Shown here piece by piece: positions 26,123 through 34,161 of a stretch of DNA of 64,000 bases. The stretch lies in assembly GCF_021513235.1 (NCBI RefSeq), contig NZ_CP090976.1:806001-870000 (forward strand), read 5' to 3'. Each line of letters begins with the position of its first letter. Positions within the stretch are counted from its first letter, which is position 1. Position numbers and translations under genes: made by a program. The notes under the pieces were generated by a model. That model was given only the letters and a program-made list of their open reading frames with translations. It was not told the DNA's origin and ran no database searches. Origin of the DNA: Kaistella sp. 97-N-M2 (GTDB lineage: Bacteria; Bacteroidota; Bacteroidia; Flavobacteriales; Weeksellaceae).

Positions 26123-28714
26123 TTGGTCAAAACTGGCTTCAAAAATATATTACTAATTCTTATTATCCTAATTTTTAACAATTTTTTAGCATTACTAAAT
26201 GCTCAAAATTTGCCTAAAAACGTGATAATTAAGGATAAAATCCCGAAATCCGATACGGTTATCGCAAAGAAAGAACAGCTTGAAGCCGTGGTAGAAACCA
26301 AGGCCGATAACATCCGTAACGACATTCCGAAAAAGATGACGTACCTGAACAAAAAAGCGCAGGTAAAATATCAGGATATGCTCATCGAAGCCGATTACAT
26401 CTCCATCGATTGGGATAAATCCTTAATCTTTGCACGCGGCGAACTGGATTCTCTAGGAAGGATAAAAACACCGGCGCAGGCAACCCAGGCGGGCAAAACC
26501 TACGAGTACGACCAGTTTACCTATAATATTAAAACGCGGCAGGCAATCGCTTTCAATGCGCGGACGGAAGAAAGCGAAGGCGTAATTGTGGCCGAAAAAA
26601 CAAAAAAATATAACGATTCCGTTTTCTTTATGCGCCGCGGAAAATACACAACAGACGAATATTTTATTGCAAAAAAAGACACGGTTGCCGATTATTATTT
26701 GCTCGCACCCAACATTAAACTTATTAAAGGGAAAGAAAAATCTCAGGTCATAACCGGTCCCATTCAGCTTTATATCGAAGAGGTTCCTACTCCGCTCATC
26801 ATGCCTTTTGCCATTTTGCCGTTTTCGGATAAGCGAAGTGCCGGAATTTTAATCCCAAGTTTTGGTGAACGGGAAGATGTTGGATTTTTCCTCAATTCCC
26901 TCGGTTATTATCAGCCCATTGGCGAACATTTCGATCTGAAAATTCTTACCGATATTTATACGAAGGGAAGTTTTAACCTTCGTCCCGAAATGAATTACAA
27001 AAAGAATTACAGATATTCCGGGAATTTTTCTGCCGACATTGGAACAACCGTCCGCGGCATTAAAGGATTATCCGACTATTCCAAAAGCAAAACCTACCGC
27101 ATCGCGTGGCGCCATCAGCAGGATACAAAAGCGAACCCTTTTCTTACTTTTTCCGCGTCGGTAGATGTGGTGAGTAATAAATTCTACAACAACACGGTTA
27201 ACAACAATTACGCATTCAACCAAAACAACCTGAACGCGCAACAGAATTCCAGCATCAGTGTGGTGAAAAGATTTCTTACACTGCCGGTTACAATTACAGG
27301 AACGTCGTCTTATTCTCAGAATTTCTCCACCGGACTGGCCGATTTAAAGTTGCCTGTTTTAAATGTCGCCATTAATCAATTCTATCTTTTCAAACCAAAA
27401 ACCGGCACGCGGCAGGGACTTCTGGAAAACATTACGGTAAGCACCGGACTCAATTTTAATAATTACGTACAAACGAATGAGGGCGAGCTTTTTACGCAAG
27501 CCATGTGGGACAAGCTGCAAACAGGGTTAAAAAACAATATTGCCCTCGGAACAAACTCGACGATCGCCAAATATTTCACCTTTTCACTTTCCGCAAATAT
27601 CGATAACGCTTTAACAACAAAAGCGCTGAACCGGTTTTACAATCCCGTAACAAACATCGTAGAAGATACCTTCACGAAAAAAATTGCCGGCTATTCTTCC
27701 TTTTCCACGAGCGCCAGTTTGCAGACGGTGCTTTATGGCATGCTTAACTTCAAAAAAGGCTCCGGAATCCAGGCGATCCGGCACATGATGACGCCACAAA
27801 TAAGTTTCAGTTATTCCCCCGATTTTTCGGCACCGGGTTTCGGATATTATAAAAATTACTCCAACGACCGCGGCGAGATCACGCCGTATTCTATTTTTGA
27901 TAAGGGAATAATTGGCTCACCAAACTCCAGTCTGCAGGAAACCTTGAGTTTCGCCATCAATAATAATCTGGAGATGAAAGTGAAATCTAAAAAAGATTCT
28001 ACCGGCGTGAAAAAAATTAAAATCTTCGAAAGTTTGAATTTCAATACGGGATATAATTTTGCGGCACCGAAGTACAAGTGGTCCATTTTCAGCTTTAACG
28101 GTCAGACCACTATTTTCGAAAAATTAAATTTAAATACCAGCCTTGCACTGGAACCGTATAAGATTATTTTCGCGCCCGGGGAAAATCAGGGGATACGAAC
28201 CGACAACTTCGGAAACTTCAGCATCCAGGGCTTCAATGCGCAACTCTCTTATCCTTTGAGCAGCGAAATTTTTAGCGGAAAAGAGAAGGTAGACCTCTCC
28301 AAAAAATACAGCAAAAAAGGCGAGATCCGCAATGAAAATTATTATTTTGATGACGACGATTATGCGCGCTTCACTCAACCCTGGACCTTAAACATTAATG
28401 CACAGTACAGCTATTCTAAAAATTTAACGCGTTTTGGCAGAAAAATGGCGTCGGTTGGTCTGGACGGGAGCATAAAACTGACCCCTTTTTGGAACATCAA
28501 CGGAAATCTTTATTACGATGTTATTTCCAAGGAAATTGCCAACACAAGAATCGGTTTTTCCCGAGATCAACGGAGTTTCACCATCAATTTTAACTGGATT
28601 CCTTATGGTCCGTACAAGGTGTACGACTTCTTTATCGGCATCAAAGCCAACATTTTACGCGATGCGCTGAAGTACAAAGACCGAAGTTTCACGCAGCCGA
28701 ACGCACCTTTCTAA
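26123..28714 (+). CDS. lptD: LptD-like LPS assembly outer-membrane protein
   Basis: An 863-residue protein that should insert lipopolysaccharide at the cell surface. A signal peptide (about 1-28, ending LLNAQ), an OstA/LptA-like jelly-roll (about 70-250, with YLNKKAQVKYQDMLIEADYI and ILFARGEL-like repeats) and a large barrel (about 270-863) are seen. VPTPLIMPFAILPFSDKRSAG is the conserved hinge. No ATG exists near the N-terminus: the frame is closed upstream at 26096 and the signal peptide begins at TTG 26123, so a TTG start is the best reading. The annotation is secure; the start is less so. Confidence 0.9.
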   Translation: MVKTGFKNILLILIILIFNNFLALLNAQNLPKNVIIKDKIPKSDTVIAKKEQLEAVVETKADNIRNDIPKKMTYLNKKAQVKYQDMLIEADYISIDWDKSLIFARGELDSLGRIKTPAQATQAGKTYEYDQFTYNIKTRQAIAFNARTEESEGVIVAEKTKKYNDSVFFMRRGKYTTDEYFIAKKDTVADYYLLAPNIKLIKGKEKSQVITGPIQLYIEEVPTPLIMPFAILPFSDKRSAGILIPSFGEREDVGFFLNSLGYYQPIGEHFDLKILTDIYTKGSFNLRPEMNYKKNYRYSGNFSADIGTTVRGIKGLSDYSKSKTYRIAWRHQQDTKANPFLTFSASVDVVSNKFYNNTVNNNYAFNQNNLNAQQNSSISVVKRFLTLPVTITGTSSYSQNFSTGLADLKLPVLNVAINQFYLFKPKTGTRQGLLENITVSTGLNFNNYVQTNEGELFTQAMWDKLQTGLKNNIALGTNSTIAKYFTFSLSANIDNALTTKALNRFYNPVTNIVEDTFTKKIAGYSSFSTSASLQTVLYGMLNFKKGSGIQAIRHMMTPQISFSYSPDFSAPGFGYYKNYSNDRGEITPYSIFDKGIIGSPNSSLQETLSFAINNNLEMKVKSKKDSTGVKKIKIFESLNFNTGYNFAAPKYKWSIFSFNGQTTIFEKLNLNTSLALEPYKIIFAPGENQGIRTDNFGNFSIQGFNAQLSYPLSSEIFSGKEKVDLSKKYSKKGEIRNENYYFDDDDYARFTQPWTLNINAQYSYSKNLTRFGRKMASVGLDGSIKLTPFWNINGNLYYDVISKEIANTRIGFSRDQRSFTINFNWIPYGPYKVYDFFIGIKANILRDALKYKDRSFTQPNAPF

Positions 28715-28744
28715 ATTCCATTTTTAAAAACAAAACATAAGTTT

Positions 28745-28752
28745 TATATTTG
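28745..28752 (+). promoter_or_regulatory. -7 promoter element of ridA
   Basis: TATATTTG matches TAnnTTTG 16 bases before the ATG at 28768, and excludes a longer ORF that starts inside it at 28750. Confidence 0.5.
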
Positions 28753-28767
28753 CCCAATATTGACAAT

Positions 28768-29148
28768 ATGAAAAAACTCATCTCTACTACGAAAGCTCCC
28801 GCCGCCATCGGACCGTATTCTCAGGCCAATTTCGCGAACGGGATTCTTTATATCTCCGGACAAATTCCCCTGAATTCCGAAACAGGCAAGCTTGTGGAAG
28901 GCATTGAAAAGGAGACCCACCAAGTGATGAAAAATCTGGAAGCGATCTTAACCGAAGCCGGATTGACTTTTAAAAACGTAGTAAAGGCAACCATTTTTCT
29001 GAAAAATATGGACGATTTTGCAGTAATGAATGATATTTACGCTTCTTATCTGGATGCAGAACATTTTCCAGCGCGCGAAACCGTGCAGGTTTCCTGTTTG
29101 CCAAAAAATGTAGATATTGAAATTTCAATGATTGCACATCAATTTTAA
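28768..29148 (+). CDS. ridA: RidA family reactive intermediate/imine deaminase
   Basis: A 126-residue RidA (YjgF/YER057c) protein, which hydrolyses reactive enamine and imine intermediates from PLP enzymes. Marks are TTKAPAAIGPYSQANFANG near the N-terminus, LYISGQIPLN, the catalytic Arg in FPARETVQVSCLPKNVDIEI and a terminal Glu-containing strand. Length is normal. The next gene starts directly after its stop, so both are probably on one transcript. Confidence 0.95.
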   Translation: MKKLISTTKAPAAIGPYSQANFANGILYISGQIPLNSETGKLVEGIEKETHQVMKNLEAILTEAGLTFKNVVKATIFLKNMDDFAVMNDIYASYLDAEHFPARETVQVSCLPKNVDIEISMIAHQF

Positions 29149-29607
29149 ATGAACTTTCTTCGAAATACTTTTGCCGTTTTTGTAGGTCTTGGTGTTGCGG
29201 CACTGCTAATTACTTTAGGCGTACGACTGAATTCTTCCTGGATTACCTACGAAGGTTTCACGCCGTTCCAAAGATGGGAAACACTTTTGAAATCGGTAGA
29301 ACACAAACCTTACTTTTTTGTAGCGCTTCTTATTTCTTCCGGCATCGCAGCAACGGTTGGCGGCGTGGCCACGGCGATTATCGTAAAATATGCAAAAGTG
29401 GCGTATGCTATTCTGATCGGATTTATTCTGCTTTTTATCGGCATGCTCGATATTATCATTTTCCCTTACCACCCTACTTTTTATAAGATCCTGATCTTTT
29501 TGACCTTCTTCCCCTTTGCCTGGATGGGCGGAAAAATTACGGAAGTGATTTACAACCGAAAAAATAAAAAACGACGCAAACTCCTCAAAGAAAAACGCAA
29601 CCTCTAA
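29149..29607 (+). CDS. Small four-helix membrane protein, unknown function
   Basis: A 152-residue protein with four predicted membrane helices (about 5-25, 58-80, 87-107, 113-130) and a strongly basic tail (NRKNKKRRKLLKEKRNL) likely in the cytoplasm. Its ATG follows the ridA stop codon without a gap. No family motif is recognised. The stop codon lies inside the stem-loop of its own terminator, so the last codons (KRNL) are part of the hairpin. Confidence 0.75.
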   Translation: MNFLRNTFAVFVGLGVAALLITLGVRLNSSWITYEGFTPFQRWETLLKSVEHKPYFFVALLISSGIAATVGGVATAIIVKYAKVAYAILIGFILLFIGMLDIIIFPYHPTFYKILIFLTFFPFAWMGGKITEVIYNRKNKKRRKLLKEKRNL

Positions 29608-29622
29608 AAGTTGCGTTTTTTT
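29591..29622 (+). terminator. Terminator overlapping the end of the membrane-protein gene
   Basis: An 11-bp perfect stem (AAAAACGCAAC / GTTGCGTTTTT) with T-run. The stop codon at 29605-29607 is in the loop. Confidence 0.88.
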
Positions 29623-29684
29623 ATGTCCTTTTTCAGCCTTTCTCTTCTCTAAATTTCCGTAGACGACCTCCTCTTCTGAACTTA

Positions 29685-30332
29685 TTAAGCAGCCTTATTT
29701 TCTTTTTTGAAAATAAAATACGAATAAACTGCCGGTACAAGGGTGATGATTCCCGTAATAATAAAGAAGGTGAGGACATTCATCTTGTCGTCCAGAAACA
29801 AGGCAGAAATGATGACCAACAAACCGCCCGCCAGCCATAATTTTCCTGCAAGCCGATGCGTTTCTTTCCACACGGTTTCGCTTTCCAGCGTCCACGGGGT
29901 GCGTATTCCAATAAAATAATTGGCTTTGATGGTTTTGAAATAATTTCCAAAAACAAGATACATTAAACCGACAAACACAAAAATAAGATTTGGATTTGTA
30001 AAATTTTGGTGGTGCGCTGAAAAGATCAGGAACAACGCTAACCCGGACATGAGTGTGGTGAGCACAAATTTTAAAGAATTTAATTTATTGCCCATTTTAT
30101 TCAGTTTGTTCTTTGGATCGATCTTCGGTACCACTAAAAAGATAAGGTAAACAAGCAAAGGCAGCAAAATGGGTATCAAAATCATTTCTGTTTTCTCGCC
30201 ATAACGGTCTACCTCCCCGCGGATGTTCCAGTGTACAGGGACTTTCTGCGGTAATTTATTCCAAATGATCGCTAAATAGACAAACGGCAAAAGGACGATG
30301 CTAATAATGGGTAATTCTTTTTTGAGGTTCAT
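29685..30332 (-). CDS. SdpI-like DUF1648 membrane protein
   Basis: A 215-residue membrane protein with six helices. The N-terminal DUF1648 part has LPQKVPVHWNIRGEVDRYG. The C-terminal SdpI part has the signature GIRTPWTLESETVWKETHR (about 146-164). In Bacillus subtilis SdpI gives immunity to the SdpC toxin and sequesters the repressor SdpR. The paired ArsR-like gene 3 bp upstream repeats that layout. No SdpC, SdpA or SdpB homologue is nearby, so an orphan immunity or signalling role is an inference only. Confidence 0.88.
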   Translation of the reverse strand: MNLKKELPIISIVLLPFVYLAIIWNKLPQKVPVHWNIRGEVDRYGEKTEMILIPILLPLLVYLIFLVVPKIDPKNKLNKMGNKLNSLKFVLTTLMSGLALFLIFSAHHQNFTNPNLIFVFVGLMYLVFGNYFKTIKANYFIGIRTPWTLESETVWKETHRLAGKLWLAGGLLVIISALFLDDKMNVLTFFIITGIITLVPAVYSYFIFKKENKAA

Positions 30333-30335
30333 GGC

Positions 30336-30590
30336 TTATTTTTTTAGGGTGAGAATCCAGGTTAATAAATCTTCTAAAATGCTTGTGTTGAGGGAATATT
30401 CTACAAACTGGCCTTTCTTTTCGCTGGTGATGAGATCGGCTCTTTTCAATATGTCCAGATGGTGAGAAATGCTGGGTTTGGAGATATTGAAATGATCTGC
30501 AATTTCGCCGGCATTTCTGTCTTTTTCCTTCAAAAGATCGATGATCTGTCGGCGCGTTTCATCATTAAGAGCTTTAAAAAGCGCATTCAT
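30336..30590 (-). CDS. ArsR/SdpR-type winged-helix autorepressor
   Basis: An 84-residue ArsR-family DNA-binding protein: MNALFKALNDETRRQIIDLL, then the recognition helix region DHFNISKPSISHHLDILKRA and a short wing. There is no metal-binding Cys set, so it is not a metal sensor. It is the first gene of the pair with the SdpI-like gene. A perfect palindrome ten bases upstream of its start is the likely operator, which suggests autoregulation. Confidence 0.92.
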   Translation of the reverse strand: MNALFKALNDETRRQIIDLLKEKDRNAGEIADHFNISKPSISHHLDILKRADLITSEKKGQFVEYSLNTSILEDLLTWILTLKK

Positions 30591-30600
30591 TTGATTAGTT

Positions 30601-30620
30601 ATTTAGACAAATGTCTAAAT
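30601..30620. promoter_or_regulatory. Palindromic operator of the SdpR-like repressor
   Basis: ATTTAGACA and TGTCTAAAT form a perfect 9-bp inverted repeat around AA. On the minus strand it contains GACATTTG, one base from the -7 consensus, so a bound repressor would cover the promoter of its own operon. Confidence 0.7.
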
Positions 30621-30785
30621 TAATTTTTACTTACGCAATACTTTTATCATTTTTATCTACTTAGGTCTGAGAGAATTAAGGCAAACAACCCATTGTATGC
30701 CGGCCTGAAAAATAGAAAAGCAGGCTAAATATTCTTTAACTGACCGATTAATTTAAAGCAGGTATTTTTCCAGATAAAATAAAGG

Positions 30786-30816
30786 TTGTTCATCAGGGTG
30801 AAATGCAGTACCTTTG
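30786..30816 (+). promoter_or_regulatory. Promoter of the lipoprotein gene at 30905
   Basis: TTG at 30786-30788, a 20-base gap, then TACCTTTG at 30809-30816: both elements of the Bacteroidota promoter at the usual spacing. It predicts a 5' leader of about 80 bases. The rest of 30621-30785 shows nothing I can name. Confidence 0.65.
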
Positions 30817-30904
30817 CCACCGCAAAACCACAGTATAAGGTGCAAAGCGTAAAGAACCTCCTGTTGTAAATTATTATAAAAAAAAATTATAAAAATATTG
30901 AATT

Positions 30905-32584
30905 ATGATTAAAAAAATACTGAATATCCTGGGTGCAACCGCTCTTTTGTTTGCGGTATCCTGTAGAGAAGACGGTGCAGACCTGGAAAAAGGCGCAGCG
31001 GGAGGCAATGATCTTATTATCAACTCCGATGCGAATGCTTTAAGTAAAAGAATTGATTATAAAAATTCCGGAATTTTAACCCTTAATGACGGGTTGGGAC
31101 GAAAAAATGACGTCGCAGGAGATTTCCCGCTCGTCTTGGTGGCCGAATTGGCTGCTCCGAGCTATGAAGGAAAAACACTTCGTGCTACCCATGTTGCGGT
31201 TGAAGGGAATTTCGCTTATGTTTCTTACAATACAGAAGGTGACGCTTATCTAGGAGCCATCGAGGTCATCGATATCAGCAATCCTAATGTCCCGCAAATG
31301 GTGATGCAGGCGATCATGCCGAATACAGATATCAGTTCGGTACGGTACGATCAGGGACAATTATACATTGCCGGCGCAACTAATGTTGATGCAACCAATG
31401 CCAAAACTGCAGCTTTGGTAGGAAGAATGTCGCTTAACGGTGGGATGCTTAGTGATAATTTTGTCACCACTTCCCTTCCCGGGAAAGTAGGAACCGATGT
31501 TACCTCAACGGCTTCTAAATATTATGCAGTATCCGGTGCAACCGGAGCTTTAACTCAAATTAATAAAGCAGACAACAATATCGAATTTACCGTACCGGTT
31601 CAGGATCTGAGAGCGGTGGGCAGTACAGGAAATAAAATTGTTATTTTAAGCGGAACAAACGGTGTTAAAGTCTATGATGCCAACGGACTAAACCCGGTTT
31701 CTTCTTTTGCCGCTTATACCGACATTGCAGAATCCAAAAGAACCCTCGATTTCATGGGTGAAAGACTTTTGGTTTCTCAGGGTAAAAATGGTGTTGGTGT
31801 TTATAACCTGGCAACAGGAGCCAAAATACAAACTTTGGCTTTACCCGACACTGTGAACGGTGTAGATCCTGAAGACATCGTAACCAACGCCGTATCTGTG
31901 AATGCAGACAAAGCCTTTGTTGCCAACGGTGGCGCCGGTTTATTTGTATACGAAAACAAAGCAGAGCAGCTTGATCTTTTGGGATCCATAGATTTACTGG
32001 GTTCGTCAAATTACGTGATGAGTAAAGGCGACTATATTTTTGTTGCTACCGGAACAGGCGGACTGAAAATCATTAAATATGTTGCACCGGATAATGGCAC
32101 AGTAAACTGCACCTCTTACGCAGATTACAATGGTGGCGAATGGCTGAATGTGAATTCCGGAGAAATCCGCGAATTTAAAGGAACAAAAAGCTTAAAAGGA
32201 ATAAATGTTAACAATATCCTCAGCTGGTGTGGCGCATTAACTGCGACGGAAAGCGTGAATGTTAACAGTAATGCAACCTTCAATATGTACGGAAAACTCT
32301 ATCAGGGGAGCCAACAGAATCGTTGGAACGGTTTAAATATCAACAGCGGTTCCCTCTTTAATCTGGAAGGAGATTTAACGACCTACGGAAACATGACTTT
32401 AAACAGCAACGGATCGCTTAAAGTAAAAGGAAACGTAACCATTTTTGGTGATCTTACCTTGAATAATGGCGCTAAAATAGAATTTGTAGGAACCCGTTCC
32501 GTCATCACCATCCACGGAAAAGTGACCAAAAACGGAACTTCTACGATTACAGGAACCTATACGGATACAAATAATAAACTATAA
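30905..32584 (+). CDS. Large surface lipoprotein with propeller-like repeats and a repetitive C-terminus
   Basis: A 559-residue lipoprotein (signal LLFAVSC, Cys at 20). Residues about 75-400 hold six to seven repeats of the LVIVD/beta-propeller kind (e.g. AIEVIDISNPNVPQMV, GVGVYNLATGAKIQTL, GLFVYENKAEQLDLLG, GLKIIKYV). Residues about 430-555 are a serial Asn/Gly-rich stack (TFNMYGKLYQG, LFNLEGDLTTYG, SLKVKGNVTIFG, KIEFVGTRSVITIHG) that looks like a short beta-helix. The combination suggests a surface binding protein, but no ligand can be named. It has its own promoter and terminator, so it is not part of the operon that follows. Confidence 0.75.
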   Translation: MIKKILNILGATALLFAVSCREDGADLEKGAAGGNDLIINSDANALSKRIDYKNSGILTLNDGLGRKNDVAGDFPLVLVAELAAPSYEGKTLRATHVAVEGNFAYVSYNTEGDAYLGAIEVIDISNPNVPQMVMQAIMPNTDISSVRYDQGQLYIAGATNVDATNAKTAALVGRMSLNGGMLSDNFVTTSLPGKVGTDVTSTASKYYAVSGATGALTQINKADNNIEFTVPVQDLRAVGSTGNKIVILSGTNGVKVYDANGLNPVSSFAAYTDIAESKRTLDFMGERLLVSQGKNGVGVYNLATGAKIQTLALPDTVNGVDPEDIVTNAVSVNADKAFVANGGAGLFVYENKAEQLDLLGSIDLLGSSNYVMSKGDYIFVATGTGGLKIIKYVAPDNGTVNCTSYADYNGGEWLNVNSGEIREFKGTKSLKGINVNNILSWCGALTATESVNVNSNATFNMYGKLYQGSQQNRWNGLNINSGSLFNLEGDLTTYGNMTLNSNGSLKVKGNVTIFGDLTLNNGAKIEFVGTRSVITIHGKVTKNGTSTITGTYTDTNNKL

Positions 32585-32607
32585 ATTCAAAAGTAAATAT
32601 ATACTAA

Positions 32608-32639
32608 AAAGAGAAGCTGCTTCAAAGTGGCTTCTCTTT
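32608..32639 (+). terminator. Terminator after the propeller-like lipoprotein gene
   Basis: A 10-bp perfect stem (AAAGAGAAGC / GCTTCTCTTT) 24 bases past the stop. The T-run after it is short. Confidence 0.7.
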
Positions 32640-32707
32640 CTGCTTTGTACCGGTACAAACAAAATTGCTTACCTTGTGTATTTATCAACTTGCACCCGTG
32701 TAATTAT

Positions 32708-33097
32708 ATGAAGAACAAAATATTAATTGTGGAGAAAAATGAGATCATCAGATCCTCCATCTTACATGTTTTAAAAAGAGAAGGCTACGATGCCAGCGCG
32801 GTCTCGAACGGAAAGAATGCTTTCGACCTATTGCAGGCAGAAAAATTCGATATCGTGATTCTAAATATCCTACTGCAGTATTATTCAGGCTTCGAAATTA
32901 TCAGTTTAATTCGTGGCCGGCAAGACCTTCATCAAACAAAAATCCTCGTCATCTCCAATAACTTCACGGCGGACAATATGTACCGGCTTTACCAAATGGG
33001 TATCGACGATATGATTAAGAAACCGTTTCAGCCCATGGAAATGATCTGTCGGATTGCGAAACTTAAAGAACTCATAAAGAAAATTGATCTTGCATAG
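32708..33097 (+). CDS. Single-domain pseudo-receiver (response regulator lacking the phospho-Asp)
   Basis: A 129-residue CheY-like receiver with no output domain. The fold is clear (KILIVEKNEI, FDIVILNILL, KILVISNNF, MIKKPFQP), and the switch Ser (83) and conserved Lys (105) of KPF are kept. The phospho-acceptor position is Asn53 instead of Asp, and the acidic pair is Glu9-Lys10. Such a protein cannot be phosphorylated in the normal way and probably acts by protein contact. The ATG at 32708 fits the fold; a longer ORF overlapping the terminator is rejected. Its 3' end overlaps the next gene, so it belongs to the polysaccharide operon. Confidence 0.88.
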   Translation: MKNKILIVEKNEIIRSSILHVLKREGYDASAVSNGKNAFDLLQAEKFDIVILNILLQYYSGFEIISLIRGRQDLHQTKILVISNNFTADNMYRLYQMGIDDMIKKPFQPMEMICRIAKLKELIKKIDLA

Positions 33098-34157
33098 TTT
33101 CCTCTCCAACTTTCCCCGGTATCTTTTGTATTTGATCATTTTCAACTTTTCGATCATTTTTCTAGGTTGGATGCTGGTTGCGCTATATAACCTGTCTTCT
33201 TCCTTTTATAAAAAAAGCAACGAAGAGTTAGAGGCGCAATTCATCAAAATACTTCGTGAGCTTTTATTAAACCAACCGGCGTTCGAATTAGCAGACCTGA
33301 AACCACTTATCGATCTGGGCGTTCAGCGTAAAAGACGGATTCGGGAAATTTTTATTGAAAGCCTAACCCAATATTCGTGTTTTCTGGATGGAGATGCGGC
33401 CGAAAACATCACAAAAATCTACCGTTTGCTTGGTCTTGAGAAATACAAAATAAAAGAACTCTCCAGCATCTACGATTCCAACATCATCCACGCGCTAGAC
33501 GAACTTACAAGATTTAAAGTACCCATAAAACGCGAAGTGATGGTGCGGTTGCAAAAAAGCAGGAACAGCATGATTCAGGAACTGGCTAATTCCTATACGT
33601 TAACGATATACAGGGATAACATTTACGATTTTTTCACCTTTAATGAAGATGCGTTTACAAAATGGATGAACCTCACCTATTTTCAGTTGATCATTAACCG
33701 AACCGATCTTAAAAAACCCCATTTCCAGCAGTGGATCAGTCCTCATTACAAACCAACAGTGGTTAAACTGGCCATGGATTTAGCGTCCTACTACTATCAG
33801 CACAATGCCGCGGAAAAAATTCACCCCCTGCTTACTACGCCGGATGCTGCATTCCGTTTTGAAATGATTAATAATTTAGGAAAACTCAACTACCCTGCGT
33901 CGCCACCGATATTAATGGAATTATATGACCGCGAAGAAGATATGAGATGTAAAAGAGAAATCATAAAAAGCCTTGGATACATGACTTACCAAACCGTGCA
34001 GGTGAGGGATTTTCTGGAAAAAACCCTGGAAAACGAGAGCGGAATCAATTTAAGAAAAGCAATAATTATTGCCTTAAAAAGAGCCAAATCAGAATCCACA
34101 ATTCCGTCGGTTAACTTCCCCGCGCTGGAGAAGCAATTACAAAAACATAATCAGTAG
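33084..34157 (+). CDS. Membrane-anchored HEAT-repeat protein of the polysaccharide operon
   Basis: A 357-residue protein with one N-terminal membrane helix (about 10-38, YLLYLIIFNFSIIFLGWMLV) and a soluble all-helical part. Its last third looks like HEAT repeats (AAFRFEMINNLGKLNYPASPP, MRCKREIIKSLGYMTYQTVQV, INLRKAIIIALKRA). There is no ATG before the membrane helix; a TTG at 33084 or 33090 must start it. Both lie inside the receiver gene, giving a 14- or 8-base overlap. HEAT repeats are scaffolds, so a link between the pseudo-receiver and the glycosyltransferase is a fair inference. It is not otherwise recognised. Confidence 0.8.
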   Translation: MILHSFLSNFPRYLLYLIIFNFSIIFLGWMLVALYNLSSSFYKKSNEELEAQFIKILRELLLNQPAFELADLKPLIDLGVQRKRRIREIFIESLTQYSCFLDGDAAENITKIYRLLGLEKYKIKELSSIYDSNIIHALDELTRFKVPIKREVMVRLQKSRNSMIQELANSYTLTIYRDNIYDFFTFNEDAFTKWMNLTYFQLIINRTDLKKPHFQQWISPHYKPTVVKLAMDLASYYYQHNAAEKIHPLLTTPDAAFRFEMINNLGKLNYPASPPILMELYDREEDMRCKREIIKSLGYMTYQTVQVRDFLEKTLENESGINLRKAIIIALKRAKSESTIPSVNFPALEKQLQKHNQ

Positions 34158-34161
34158 AACT

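Noticed and set aside
29685..30590. A complete Sdp toxin-immunity system
   Set aside because: No SdpA, SdpB or SdpC candidate is in the neighbourhood; only the SdpI/SdpR-like pair is present.
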